DNA from: Bedellia somnulentella
Taxonomy: Eukaryota > Arthropoda > Insecta > Lepidoptera > Bedelliidae
Direction of reading: 5' to 3'
Length of the DNA: 64,000 bases
Assembly (NCBI GenBank): GCA_963576735.1
Contig: OY755188.1
Location: forward strand, 16,728,323 to 16,792,322
Shown piece by piece: positions 32,055 through 43,900 of the stretch. The notes beneath the pieces are model-generated. The model saw only the letters and a list, made by a program, of their open reading frames with translations, was not told the origin of the DNA and searched no databases. Each line of letters starts with the position of its first letter. The stretch's first letter is position 1. The position numbers and the translations under genes are program-made.

Positions 32055-33664
32055 ACACTTGCAAGTATCTACATTTATGAAATTTGTGTTTTTGTAAAAC
32101 AAAATTCATTGTTATTTGAAAAGATGTACAACGAAGGTAGCAGGCTCCATGACAAGTTTCCAAATAACATAAAAATCCCAGCGTCATCGACGGCCCTACG
32201 AGGGAAATCTTGCAGTGTAATGATGCCACACATTTTTAACAACATTCCTGAATGTATAAAAGGTAAGCCAATTACCCTTTTCAAAAAACACCTGAAAGAG
32301 TGGTTGGTTCAAAACTGTTTTTATAATTTAAACGAATTTTATAGTTATAATAATAATGGCTGACATCTATACTTATAATAAATCTGTAGAGAGGTCAATT
32401 CTGTACATGAAATATATTTTCAAAATAACTATCAGGTGGTGATTAGGGATCGATACTGATGCCAAAAATGCAATCAGTAAAATTTTTGTCTGTCTGTCTG
32501 TCTGTCGGTTTGTATGTTCCTTATGGAAACAAAAACTACTCGACGGATATTAACGAAACTTGGTACAATTATTCTTCATACTCCTGCGCAGGTTTTTGTA
32601 TACTTTCCAGCACAGAAGTCAAGGGGAATTTTGGGAAATTTTGGGAAAACGGGAGAAGTTACTCCATTTTTTAAGCTTCCGTCGCGTGTGCAGCCTTAAT
32701 GGTTAAACTTACATAGAAATCATGTATGACGGAAATATTCTTCATTAAATTATCTAAAAAAAAGTCCTCAACAGTATATGTCTATCTTTTACGGTTGACT
32801 CACAATAACACGTGTAATTCCTGATAGCTTAGCAGTTCGGAACATCCTGATTATATTTGTTTACTCTTACGTTTGTAAACCTCTCACTCATCCCTAATTT
32901 AAAAAAGGTAACATTATTACCTATTCAATAAAAAAAGAATCATAGAAATCGGTAGACAAGCACCGAAATTATTTATAAAATAAGCCATCGCGCCCGTGAT
33001 CGAAACCAAATCTTTACTAATTTACATATAACATACTAGATGGCGCCAGTAGTTGCATCCTACATAACGTAATGATTTATTTTTAGATTGTTATAAATAC
33101 TTCATGGCGTTTTATTCCAAAATTTGCTATTAGACGGAAATACTGAATCGTTCATTAAAGCGCATTCAAAATCACCAAACTACACTGTTAAGGGAGTGCT
33201 ATAAATTTCATAAATTGAAAACATTACGCTGAAATTCACAATGCTTGAGCAGTGACTGAAGAAAGAAACCTCAGATATTTAAAAAAAACAACGCTACCCG
33301 TGCGAAGCTGGGACGATCCACTAGTATTAAATAAAATAGGAAATGTGACATTCCTGACATTTAAAACGTTAAACGCTCAGATTGGTTGTTATTATTTAAT
33401 TAGGATTAAGTGACATTTAAATTAATTTTCATTATTATTATTTTAATTAGGATTAAGTGACATTTTAATTAATTTTCATTATAGACTGCTCATGGCATAT
33501 TATTATTGTTAATTTAAAATATTTGTAATCTAAAAACTTAATTGTGATTTAATTGTGTCAAAATAATTTGCATACCTACAAAGGTTAGACATGTGAGACT
33601 AAATTATTAAGTTGTATCATCAAATGTACCATGTTCTATATAGCAAATAAATGAATTTGAATTT
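32055..33664 (+). mobile_element. LINE 3' fragment inserted in the Penelope element
   Basis: C-terminal end of a non-LTR ORF2 (32109-32363: FNNIPECIKGKPITLFKKHL, KEWLVQNCFYNLNEFYSY, stop 32361-32363), then 3' UTR interrupted by a Helitron and ending AATAAATGAATTTGAATTT at 33664. The flanking GATGA repeats mark the insertion. A 44-bp direct duplication built on TTAGGATTAAGTGACATTT lies at about 33397-33482. Confidence 0.75.
32366..33324 (+). mobile_element. Helitron, complete non-autonomous copy (959 bp)
   Basis: Begins TCTATACTTATAATAAATC after an A (32365) and ends CTAG followed by T (33325), as expected for A/T insertion without target duplication. A short hairpin (CCCGTGCGAAGCTGGG) lies 10 bp before the end. 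No Rep/helicase frame. Confidence 0.85.
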
Positions 33665-33818
33665 GATGATGGTTGGCAATTACCACCTGCTTGGAACCCG
33701 ATCATTAGCACAACTAAGCGAGGGAAGAACACTAGCAAGACTCCAGATAACATTAGCTCTTTTTGTACATAGCAAATATTAAACGCAAATGTAACTTAAA
33801 ATTTTGTGAAGGTAGTTA

Positions 33819-34355
33819 TTATTATTATTATTATTAGCCATTTATGTCCCACTGCTGGGCAAAGGCCTCTCTCCCCTTCTTCCACTCCAGACGGTTTTGA
33901 GCGGTCTCCCACCACTTCTTATCCCAGAGACCCAACTCGTCACTCCATCTTTTCCTTGGTCGGCCACGCTTTCTCTTTACAGCAGGAGTCCATTGCGTGG
34001 CTCTTTTGGCCCATCGGTCCGGGTGCATCCGAGCAACGTGGCCGGCCCAATCCCACTTCAATTGGGCCGCCTTCTGAGCTACATCTATAATTTTTGTCTT
34101 TGAGCGCAACTCTGTATTCCGGACTCTGTCTAAGAGCCGGATTCCGAGAATGCTGCGCTCCATGTTTCGTTGGCAAACCCCAAGTTTAAACATTTGCGCG
34201 TCAGTCAAAGACCAGGTTTGGGCTCCGTAGGTAAGGATGGGAAGAATGCACATGTCCATGAGCTTACGTTTGAGGGAGAGCGGAAGTTCTCCCTTCATTA
34301 GCTCTTTCATAGACCAAAAGCTTTTCCAGGCGTTTTCGACACGTCTTTCGACTTC
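33819..34355 (-). mobile_element. RTE-like LINE, C-terminal fragment
   Basis: Minus-strand frame from about 34355 to 33834: VERRVENAWKSFWSMKELMK, LKRKLMDMCILPILTYGAQT, WAGHVARMHPDRWAKRATQW and KRKRGRPRKRWSDELGLW, the usual C-terminal end of an RTE/BovB-like ORF2. The 3' end is a (TAA)n tail. An 11-bp duplication GAAGGTAGTTA flanks it (33808-33818 and 34356-34366). Confidence 0.85.
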
Positions 34356-34558
34356 GAAGGTAGTTAGTATTAATAATTTTATAGTACTGTATAATGACAA
34401 ATAACACCTCAGTCTTCCCGTGACCATGATAACTGAAAAGTTTTCGAAACGTCGGGCTTTAAAAATAATGTAATAACACGCGATTAAATATCCGAAAATC
34501 AATAGTTGTTTCAATTAAACTTATACAACTTATATTATCTGCTATAACAAACAGATAA

Positions 34559-34722
34559 TAACGCTGAGGGAAAACATCGTGAGGAAACCTACATGGCCAA
34601 GTTGTACTTAGTGTGACAGTGTATTCGTACAAAACGGCGATATATATACCATGATGTTCAGAATTATTTGTACCTCTGCCTGCCTCTTCGGGGACATACG
34701 GCGTGAATTCTTGAGTCTGAGA
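34559..34722 (+). repeat. SINE-B fragment
   Basis: GAGGGAAAACATCGTGAGGA, ATGTTCAGAATTATTTGTAC and CCTCTTCGGGGACATAC; head missing. Confidence 0.7.
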
Positions 34723-35290
34723 TAATAATATTAAAACTCTTTATTGCACATAAAAAAACAGGACAAACATTTACAAATTAACAGCAATTAAATAACAAAA
34801 GTACAGTTGGCGGTCTTATCAATCACTAAAACGATTTCGAATAATTGAGACTTAAACTTAATTGAGGTTAAATTAATTTTGTCTCTCAAAAATATTTACT
34901 ACTCGGTTTCCTAATTCTAATGATGACCAAATAAATCTAACCATCGCCGTTGTATGGTCAGTTCTGCTTCCCTTAATCTAATTCTTTCCCTTTCGGCCTT
35001 TCTCTGAAAGACCCTCCATTCAGCATCGGATCTGGTAAATGCCTGTCCTGCCAACTCTGACTGCGTTTGGGTGCGAGTTCTTCTTTGGTTTGGTGACACT
35101 GGCTGAAACCCACCTCAGCGTCTTCGACGAGGCGTAGGAGGGAAAAACAGTAGGGCTCAGTGGCCTTGTTAAACTGGCAGCACCGCCATCAGTGGCACTT
35201 TGGTTCATTACATGTTGACCTGCAATAATAAAATAAATACTATAATTGTGATGCTGTAACTACTGTTATAAAACTTTCTTCTCAAAGACT

Positions 35291-35437
35291 CAAACATTTA
35301 CGCTGAATATCGTTGAAGGGGTTGGCAGCAGTACTAAAGACATATTGATGTGCAGCCTGACCTGAGATTTGAACCCTAGTTGTCTGCATGAGTGCTAGCT
35401 CACTGGTGTTCTACCCAGTGAGCTATAACGGTTGCTT
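35291..35437 (-). repeat. diverged, internally deleted SINE-B
   Basis: Keeps both ends: CATTTACGCTGAATATCGTTG and TGGTGTTCTACCCAGTGAGC, in an intron of the Myb-like gene. Confidence 0.6.
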
Positions 35438-36325
35438 TAATGATTTAAATTTATTATAGAACAAAAAGTCATACCATTTTCATGTTGTGGTGGGGAAGCC
35501 GTAGTTCTCAGTCTACTAGGATGGACTATAATAGTGTTATCACTATTATGTGCTGAGACACCCCTCTCTTCACCATGCAAATAAATCTGTGCAGGTGCTG
35601 CAGATGTACCTGGCATGTTCCATGGTTCAGGAGCTGCAATAATAAATAATACAGAAAAAATAAAGTTATTAAACTATTTTGAGAATTCTAGGGTTTTAGA
35701 GTGTTAATATTATAAAATTATAACATCAACGTCCCAGTTTCTTCTAAAATCATCCTACAAAATAGGTACGAGGCAATAGTCTACGACTACACCAATAGAC
35801 TAAGGGTGTAAATAAAAGTATGTGTAATTCTTTAGCTAACTTACTAGAATTGGCATCTTGTGTATGCAAAAGGATAGAAGGACTATCATTATGCTCTGGT
35901 GGTGGCATTGTGACTTCATCCTGTAAAATATAACAAACATATGTGAAAATAAACTTGATTACTGATATTATTTCAAACAAAAAGCAAGCCAATCTCAGGA
36001 ATTTCTACCATTCCTGTAGCAGCTCGGGTTCCCATTATACTGAGAACCCTCTCATCCAAATCAGTTAGTTTCAGATTTGAAGCAGGACCACCACCAGTGC
36101 CATGTGTAGCGCAGTATATGGGCAATGCTTTTCTTTTTGTGTTATTTTAGAAGTCACTCCATACCTTAAATCCACCACCAAGTATTTAATTAGAATCAGA
36201 AGAAAAGCATAGAAAAAAACAGAAATGATTAAAATAACAGTGATGAGGATGTGATGGCCTAATACAAAAATAGAAGACACAGAATGCTATATGTTGGTGA
36301 TGAATGTCAAACTGCGTCGTCCAAA

Positions 36326-36524
36326 AATCCCATCGCCTCTTACATACACCCACAGGAACAAATAGAGGTAGTGTTATTCTAAGCCAACACTTTACTGCAA
36401 CATTCCTTACTCACAATCTTTTATCCCACTCAATATTCAAAAAGTGGCTAAGCAATTTCTAATTCCTTAGCCCTGGCTACTCCTTCTAGGGATTTATAGC
36501 CGTGAGTATATGTATGTATGTATG
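36326..36524. repeat. SINE-A composite: inverted head joined to direct tail
   Basis: The left 65 bp (CATCGCCTCTTACATACACC ... GTTATTCTAAGCCAACACT) is the family head in minus orientation; the right part (CTTTTATCCCACTCAATATT to ATGTATGTATGTA) is the body and tail in plus orientation. Confidence 0.75.
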
Positions 36525-37009
36525 TACAATGCTATATTTATCTATTAGCAAGTCCCACCTTTCTCAATTTTTCCACATTTTTGGTATCACCAGTAGCATC
36601 GGCATTTAAAATATCAGTTAGATCCGTCCACCGTTGCAGATTAGTTGCTCTACCATATGGCCCTTCACTGGGTTTGCTAAGATATATCCAAAACCAAAAT
36701 AAAAAAAAACCCACTCAACTAGATAGATAGTTTATAAAAGGGGTGAATGGGGTAAGAACTATACAGAACAAATTTTATACTTTACACTGTACCACTTAAC
36801 TAAAAATTGATTACTTCACTGTTAGTTAATAAGTATTTTTTTAATTAAAATACATACCTTTCCATATAATCAACAAGCAATTGAAATTGTGCAGCACTTG
36901 TTTTCATTTTAATTTAAAATAAAATAGAATTTTAACTTAAACACCCTGTAACTTACTTGACAAACAAAGCTGATTTGTTCTATTCTATTTTTCTTAGTGC
37001 CTGCTGACA

Positions 37010-37420
37010 TGTTCCCACTATAAATTATAGTTATCCTGATTTGTATCAAGTACCTAACCACTTAAAAAGGTTACAAATCCTATTTGTTTTAGAAGGAATA
37101 ATGTAAACATTTCAAGATCACAATAATTTATTGACACTTTTTGTTGATTATCACCCTCTCTATCACTTGAGTATCGAAAGAGGCAGCGTAATAGGTGTGA
37201 AGTTAGGTAAAGCTCTACGGGTGCTCTACGGGTAACAAACATGACGGCGCAAATACACAACTACTGTCGAGTAGACGCTAGCGAGTCAAGTATAGAGATG
37301 AGTTGTACTAGGTAAATTTGATAACAGATACACATAGTACTCCGTATTGAGTGCATATGCCGCAGTATTTTACTTACGACTACTTACTGCGTACTACTTT
37401 TATAAGATAACTTAGTTAAT
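37010..37420. other. no gene seen
   Basis: Sequence beyond the Myb-like gene start. It should contain one end of the Harbinger element, but no TIR could be recognised. Confidence 0.3.
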
Positions 37421-37424
37421 GCAT

Positions 37425-37570
37425 TGTAATCTTTCCCTATGATATTGTGAAGGTGGCCGGTAAACGATGGATGCAGGCCGCTTCGGACCGGCCCTTATGG
37501 AAGTCATTGAGGGAGGTCTATGTCCAGTAGTGGATGTCCAATAGCTGATATGATGATGATAATTATGATG
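37425..37570 (+). mobile_element. LINE C-terminal stub and tail
   Basis: Reads GRRWMQAASDRPLWKSLREV then a stop and ATGATGATGATAATTATGAT, a familiar RTE-like LINE 3' end with a short simple-sequence tail. Confidence 0.55.
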
Positions 37571-37659
37571 AATCTTCCGTTCGTACTTATACAGGACTGT
37601 CAACTTCTAATTTAAAAAAATATCCTAACTGAACAACGGAAAAAGCCAGAAATAGTTCA

Positions 37660-38200
37660 GTTCTATTATTTTGAAAAAGATAGCTATTGTTTTGTGCGGA
37701 ACGGGAACCGGAATTCACCTAGTTCTGCGGCCCACCCAACCGCTGACGATGTTGCCCGAGCGCACGACGATTCGCCGCAGAGTACTTTTACGTGACTTTT
37801 ACTCTCTAACCCTCGTAATAGGTAGATTAGGTATTGCGTTATTTGTATTAGGTGCGGACTGGTATCGAATAATACCTGATATTTTTACCTGATCTAATAT
37901 TTTCGACTCACCTTTAGTCAAGTAAACGGTATTTTGACTCATGGTACCATCACTGTAGTAAACTATCCGAAACGCGTTAACTCGATATAGGCTGTAGTAA
38001 ACGAAACGCAGTTTACTATAACAAAACAACTCATGGTAATGCTACAACTATGCTTAGTAGTATAAAATATGTTATTTACTTACCTTTTATAGAAGACTCT
38101 TAAAATTTATTGAAAATAGCACTTCGACAAACGACACCGACGATAAACAAAAACAAGCACGCACACGCACAGTGAATAAAGTGAATTAAATTTTTGAATG
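37660..38200 (-). other. possible 5' exons of an unidentified gene or element
   Basis: On minus there are two exon-like stretches with good donors: one ending TCTATAAAAG|GTAAGTAA near 38086, and one after TTTACTACAG near 37962 reading MSQNTVYLTK|GTGAGT. Without a recognisable continuation this may be the leader of a host gene or of a transposon. Listed only because the splice sites are good. Confidence 0.2.
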
Positions 38201-38700
38201 AGGGGGGTTTTCAAACAGTCATTTTTAATTATAAAATTCTCGCGAGATGGCGCTGGTGCTGTGTGGCTCTACATCTGACAGCTTATTGAGTTTCACTCAT
38301 GTTTCACTAAAATCCTAAATACTACCACTATATATGTCAAAATGCGGCCAACCAAGTTGACTGTGTGAACTTGAGTTATTATTAGGTAAAGAAAATCATT
38401 ATAAGGTCTTTGGTTGTTTTAATAATTGTTAATATATTTTTGTAGTATGGTATAATCCGATAATTCATAATTTTCGAAAAACTTTGGGTCTTGAGTCGTA
38501 GTTGTAGTATTTACATGATACGTACGTACAGCGCCGTCTCACTTGAATTTTGTAACTTAAAATGACAGTTGGAATGGAAAACGGCTCGTACAGATCCACA
38601 ATCTTTTCTTGGCCGGTAAGGGCGTCACTGTCATCGATATTAGTATTGCCAGTAAATAAAAATTAACCATTATAAGGGAAATAATTTTATATCATACAGG

Positions 38701-39068
38701 CGACGACCGTGATAGCCCAGTGGATAGAACACTCTGTTATTGTGCAAACGACTAATGTTCAAATCCTGGGTCGGGTCTACACCAATTTGTCTTTTCTAAA
38801 GACATATGTGTGGTTAATTTATCATGGCTGTTAACGGTGAGGGAAAACATCGTGAGGAAACCCACATGGCTGAGTTGTACTTAGTCATGTGACAGTGTAT
38901 TCGTACAAAACGGCGATAGGCCTGCCCCCTATCACGTGAGTACACTGTCCATGCAAAACGTGGGTACTCTGAACACCGGGTGACAAAGTCACGTGATGTT
39001 CAGAAGTATTAGTACCTCTGCCAACCCCTTCGGGGATATTCGGCGTGAACGTTTATGTTATGTTATGT
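38701..39068 (+). repeat. SINE-B, full length, with 11-bp target duplication
   Basis: Head GACGACCGTGATAGCCCAGT with B-box region GTTCAAATCCTGGGT, body, and ATGTTATGTT tail. TATCATACAGG occurs at 38690-38700 and 39069-39079; the sister copy has the unoccupied site near 46825-46840. Confidence 0.92.
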
Positions 39069-39130
39069 TATCATACAGGCTAATTTATATATGTATTGAA
39101 ATGTCTTAATAAAACAATTTATATAATATT

Positions 39131-39384
39131 CATACATACATACGTACATATACTCACGGCTATAAATCCCTAAAAGGGGTAGCCAGAGCTAAGGACTCAG
39201 AAATTCCTCAACCACTTTTGGAAGTTGCGTGGGGAAAAGATGGTAAAATAAAGGTTGTTGGTGATGGGTCTCCAACCGCATCGCCCAAAAACCCCTTAAA
39301 AGCCCCAATACCGTTAGTCGCCTCTTACGTACACCCAGCGGAAGAAATGGGGTAGTGCTATTCTATGCCAACACCACACAGCTT
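39131..39384 (-). repeat. SINE-A, minus copy of an inverted pair
   Basis: Tail CATACATACATACGTACATA at the left, head ending CAACACCACACAGC at the right. TATAATATT flanks it on both sides (about 39122-39130 and 39388-39396), and the sister copy lacks it. Confidence 0.85.
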
Positions 39385-39414
39385 TTTATAATATTAATTT
39401 AATTAATAACTAGT

Positions 39415-39653
39415 TGCTGTGTAGTGTCGGCTTGGAATAGCACTACCCCATTTCTGCCGATGGGTGTACGTAAGAGGCGACTAACGGTATTGGGGCTTTT
39501 AAGAGATTTTTGGGCGATGCGATTGGAGACCCATCACCAATAACCTTTATTTTACCATCTTTACCCCACTCAATTTTCCAAAGTGGCTGAGGAGTTTCTA
39601 ATTCCTTAGTTCTAGCTACCCCTTCTAGGGATTTACAGCCGTGAGTATATGTA
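39415..39653 (+). repeat. SINE-A, plus copy, shared with sister element
   Basis: Head TGCTGTGTAGTGTCGGCTTG to GTGAGTATATGTA; the next element inserted into its tail at TA 39652-39653. Present at the same place in copy 1 (46911-47163). Confidence 0.88.
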
Positions 39654-39933
39654 CAGTCGCCATCAGATATATCGGAGCGGCCGAGGTACTCAAATATATC
39701 TGAGCAGCAATAAATTTCAATAAATTCTTTACGGTAAATAAGGTCAAAAAGCTCTGAACATCCAATTCGCCATAAATATATGAGCAGTGGTTTGTCAATT
39801 TAATCTGAACACCCAAAGAGACAATAATATCTGAAAGCACAACTCGTCAAAGTTATCTGCTCAGACAGGGTGATCATAAATATCTGAACATTTAAGGAAA
39901 ATATACCTTAAAGCACTAAGCATACAGTTTAAA

Positions 39934-40714
39934 ATTCTTAATCGTACTACGCTTGAATAAATTTTCTACACAACCACCATTTGGTTTTATCAATGTCAAA
40001 ACTAAAAAGAGTCTTCTGCTGGGAGGTATGCCCCACTGGTTGTACGGTCCCAACTAGTTGTACGGTTAGTATATTATTAGAAAAAAAATACTAAGTCATT
40101 CCCCACTGACCAACTCCATTTTTTGACAGAAACAGGTAAGTACATGGTGTTAATAGAGGAATGGGTTTGTAGTTGTATAATTTTCACCGGTACAAAAACA
40201 TCAAGAGGTAAAATAACTTAGAATTTTTTAAACATGTATGCCATTTTTTACATTGTATGTACCAGGGTAGCATGAATATAAAAGCAGCTTTAATAAAATG
40301 AAAGGATAAACTAGTTTTTGCAAAATTGTACTTTTTCCTGCTGTTTTCTGTAACGTATTATACGTATTCATATATATAATTATAACGTAATATATAGCAT
40401 TATATAAATGAGGACAATAAACCTAAAGACTTAATAAATAAAATAGAAAAAAAAGAACATGAATTCTTGATAAAAATAAACACAAGTTAGGATTTGAACC
40501 CTGACGCAACGGATTACAATTATGATTTCTATTCACTAAACCGCTAGGCCATGGTGACTGACACGAAAGTGGATGAAATATTGCAAAGCATTCGTACTTA
40601 TTTTAATTTGGCAGCTTTTATATTACCATAGATATAGAAGCACATGGATTAGCAGTAAGTGACAAACGTCATAGCATAAACGTCAACAAAGGCAGGACCT
40701 CTTAGAGACGATAA
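39934..40714. other. interior of long-TIR element, with a tRNA-like SINE head
   Basis: No protein. Near 40030-40065 a short repeat of GGTTGTACGGT/GTTGTACGGTTAG occurs. At 40480-40563 (minus) there is a tRNA-like head: TGGCCTAGCGGTTTAGTG as A-box region and GGTTCAAATCCTAAC as B-box region, followed by an AT-rich body; a different SINE family from SINE-B or SINE-T. Confidence 0.45.
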
Positions 40715-40940
40715 TTCAATTCAATTCAATTTTTCTTCAATGGCCTTTGACCGTGTTTTAACACAGTTACTTTGCCAACGTCCAGTGAAAAGAAAACACA
40801 TTTTGAAAAGTTAAAAAAAAAATAAAATTGAAACTGATTTACAAACATACACTCATTGATCATTCATGGTTGAAAAATAAAATAAATATTACCAACAAAA
40901 TAATTACTACAAAATTATCAATATGAACAAAAAGAATGCA

Positions 40941-43900
40941 TTATAATTTTATATTATGGACCTTGATGAAATGACACAAAGTTTTAATGAAAGGGGTATA
41001 TACAAAACAAAGTAAACATTTAAAATTAGTAGGAAGAGGGATGAAAGGAGGCAAAACATCATATAAAGAAAATGATAAATTAGGACATGCGAAAAAAATA
41101 TGGTCAACTGTTCCTTCATCTAATCCACACTCGCAAATCGAACTGTCCCTTATCCTTATTTTAGCAAGGTGAACCGGAGTACACGAATGACCTAAACGAA
41201 GTCTACAAATAGTGGATGCTACCCATTTGTCAGCAGATTTACATTTGAAAAACCAAGGTCTAGACGGAATTTCGTCACCCTGGATATCACCGTAATATTT
41301 ACCTTTTAAAGATTTTGACTGGAGCCAAAGCAATTTCCAAGATTCAAACATTCGAGGCCTGGCTAACGAGCATAAATCATGACTATGGATTATTGAGTAA
41401 TCAATACAGCCGGAACTAATGGCTAATTTGGCATAATTATCAGCCAACTCATTTCCAGAAATGCCACAGTGACTGGGAATCCAGCCAATGATAATGTCAA
41501 TTTTTTTCGAATGACAAGTGAAGAGATGGTTTTTGATTTCTAATATAATGGGGAATTTATTCTTACTTCTAAATGGATTGGATGTTATGGCTTGTAAACT
41601 GCTCAGGCAATCAGACAGAATTAACGCTTTTTGTATGTTATGAGATGTACAGAACTTAATAGCTTCTAAAATAGCAACAGATTCACCAGTAAAGACAGAT
41701 GATTCGGCTGGACATTTTTGAGATAGTATGATTTTGTATTTGGGAATCCATGCAGCTGCACCAACAAGACTATTGTCAAGTTTAGAAGCGTCAGTGTAAA
41801 TTTCAAGTCTATCCAACATTGTTTCTGAGATGCATGACCTCAGGGACTTGTTAGGGTCGGGAAGATCTTTATGAATACCGAGGTTAAATAAAATATTAGG
41901 CTGGAAAATAAGAGCTTCGTAGGGGATTAGGAACAAAGGATTAGTAGAATATTGGGAAATAGGATTTTGCAAATTTTGAAGAAAGTTATAACTTCTTAGA
42001 AGTGGGAATTCTCTGTCAGAAGTATTTAATGAATTGAGAATCCGGAGTTTATCCATAAGGGGGTGAGACGAAGATTGAGCAACTTTGAATAGGAATCGGT
42101 CGCAAAGGTATTGTCTTCTGATTGATAAAGGGCACTCTGCACATTCAACTTGCATGGCATTAATTGGGGACGACTTCATTGCACCCAATATAATACGGAG
42201 GCATTTAGATTGCAGTTTGTTAATTTTTTCTAAAGCTAACTTACTGCAAGGGCATAGTAAGAATAGACCATAGTCAAAATGGCTGCGAACAATAGCGTTA
42301 TAGAGCAATTTTTGGGTGAAGGGATGAGAACCCCACCACACACCAGATAAACACCGTATAACGTTAATGCTCTTTTCGCATTTTTCAACTATATAATTAA
42401 TATGAGCATTTCCTGATAGCCTAGAGTCTAAAATGACCCCTAAAAATTTAACATTATCAACAGTTGGAATTACTACATCATTTACCTTAATACAAACGGA
42501 GGGAACGTTATACTTGCGAGTAAAAATTATTGATTTGCTCTTAGGAGCTGAAACGGAAAGACCATGTTCAGATAACCAGGAATCAAGGTAATCAAGGGCT
42601 CGGTTGATACGTTGTTCAGCTACAGAAATATCTTTAGCAGATACATAGAGACAAATGTCATCAGCATATTGTAATATGTTGCAAAAGCTTGTCACGGAGT
42701 ATTCTAAGAGTGATGTGTAAAGATTATAAAGTAGAGGACTAAGCACAGATCCCTGGGGGAGACCTTTCCAGACAAGTCTTGCGGGAGACGGAGATGAAGA
42801 AGATTGAGAGCGAATGCTAATAGATCTTGAAGTTAGGAGATTAAATATAAAATGAGTTAACTTCACAGGCACATTCAAATCAAGTAAAATTTGTCTGAGC
42901 AATGGGAGTAAAACATTATCATAGGCTGAAAGAATGTCAAGAAAAACAGCCACTACATATTCCTTTTTGGCATAAGAAGAACGGATATCAGTTATTATAA
43001 TGCTCAAGTTATCCATTGTACTCATACCTTTGCGAAAGCCAAACTGAGATTTAGCAATAAGCCCTTGGTTTTCTACAAACCATTCCAGACGATTCTTGAT
43101 GAGATGTTCTGTGACTTTAAGAAGTACTGATGACAATGCAATTGGACGATAAGATGAAGCAGAAGAAGAAGGTTTTCCATATTTCAATACAGGAATAATA
43201 ATTTGAGAACGCCATGTGTCGGGTATAACACCTGTAGAAAAAAATATGTTAATAATATCCAAAAAAAAATGCTTGGCCTTATGACCAGAGTTGACCAGAA
43301 AGGAATAAGGGATCCCATCTTCACCGGGACTAGAGTCTACCAGACCTTTCATGGCACATTCCAATTCATCAGCAGAAAAAGGACGATCAAGATCATTAGT
43401 AGAAGTAATACTTAATAGGTTATACTGTAGCATATGCTTAGATGGAACCATGGGAGGAGCCAAACGATCTATAAAAGACTCGAGCCATGAGAAGCAGTTG
43501 GACGTATAATTATAAGGACCAGAAGTCAGAGCAGATCGGAATCGTTTGATTTGTTTCCAAACAACAGCAGCCGGGGTTCTAGGGTGTAAAGATTGGCAAA
43601 AACTCTTCCAGCTTTGTCTTTTTTTATTTTTTAAAGTTTTACGACATCTTGCCGCTGCCTCTTGATACAAGAGGAAATTTTCTGTCGTCATGTCAAGGTT
43701 ATAGTTAATTTCAGCATTACGTCTTACACGGATAATTTCGGAACATTCTCTATCCCACCAAGCAGGAGATGAATGATGATTGGCGAGCGGTTTTTTTTTG
43801 GGGAAATTATTGTCTGCAGAGAATATCATCGCATTAACAAAAAATGTGTAACAATCTTTTACGTTATTCTGTGAAAGAACCGGAAACGCAGATAATTTAT

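Larger units (their letters stand above)
31378..33800 (+). pseudogene. Penelope RT end and GIY-YIG endonuclease, split by a LINE
   Basis: From 31378: SISHTVYRKPTHTDRYLNGD (end of the Penelope RT), a basic linker, then DAGVYKLDCECGFSYIGQTK, RSVATRVREHIADMK and MIRESIEIKKHPNFNRDE, i.e. the GIY-YIG fold with the VYK/YIGQT pair and the catalytic Arg region, and the Cys pair of the PLE zinc motif. The frame is broken at 32054 by a LINE; the remaining residues (DGWQLPPAWNPIISTTKRGK) resume at 33665 and stop soon after. The insertion duplicated GATGA (32050-32054 and 33665-33669). Most of the RT is missing at the 5' side. Confidence 0.85.
31320..34515 (+). mobile_element. Penelope-like element, 5'-truncated, with nested insertions
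   Basis: Flanked by a 13-bp direct repeat TAAACTTATACAA (31307-31319 and 34516-34528). It begins with a stretch (31349-31377) that is an exact inverted match of its own 3' end (34487-34515 region, TTGTTTCAATTA). The coding part shows the end of the Penelope RT and a GIY-YIG nuclease. It was later hit by a LINE at 32055-33664 and by an RTE-like LINE at 33819-34355; the element resumes after each. Its 3' UTR contains TTTTCGAAACGTCGGGCTTT, typical of this class. Confidence 0.8.
34917..36907 (-). pseudogene. Harbinger Myb/SANT-like partner gene, multi-exon, mutated
   Basis: DNA-binding accessory protein of PIF/Harbinger elements that helps bring the transposase to DNA. On minus: exon 36907-36858 (MKTSAAQFQLLVDYMER, donor GTATGT); exon from 36676 (KPSEGPYGRATNLQRWTDL, DILNADATGDTKNVEKLRK, donor near 36555); exon from about 36160 (VWSDF, then a TAA where Lys is usual, then NNTKRKA and HGTGGGPASNLKLTDLDERV, IMGTRAATGMVEIP); exon 35921-35847 (DEVTMPPPEHNDSPSILLH); exon about 35636-35475; and a last exon to 34917 with a basic/acidic helix (SDAEWRVFQRKAERERIRLR, WLDLFGHH). 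Exon borders are by eye. The internal stop and a frameshift near 35100 mark it as decayed. Confidence 0.75.

Noticed and set aside
37671..37892. 73-residue plus-strand frame
   Set aside because: No recognisable content or context; lies opposite exon-like minus-strand sequence.
39654..39933. CRISPR-like array from the 26-bp spaced motif
   Set aside because: The repeat is degenerate, contiguous, mirrored in the opposite arm, and bounded by transposon ends.
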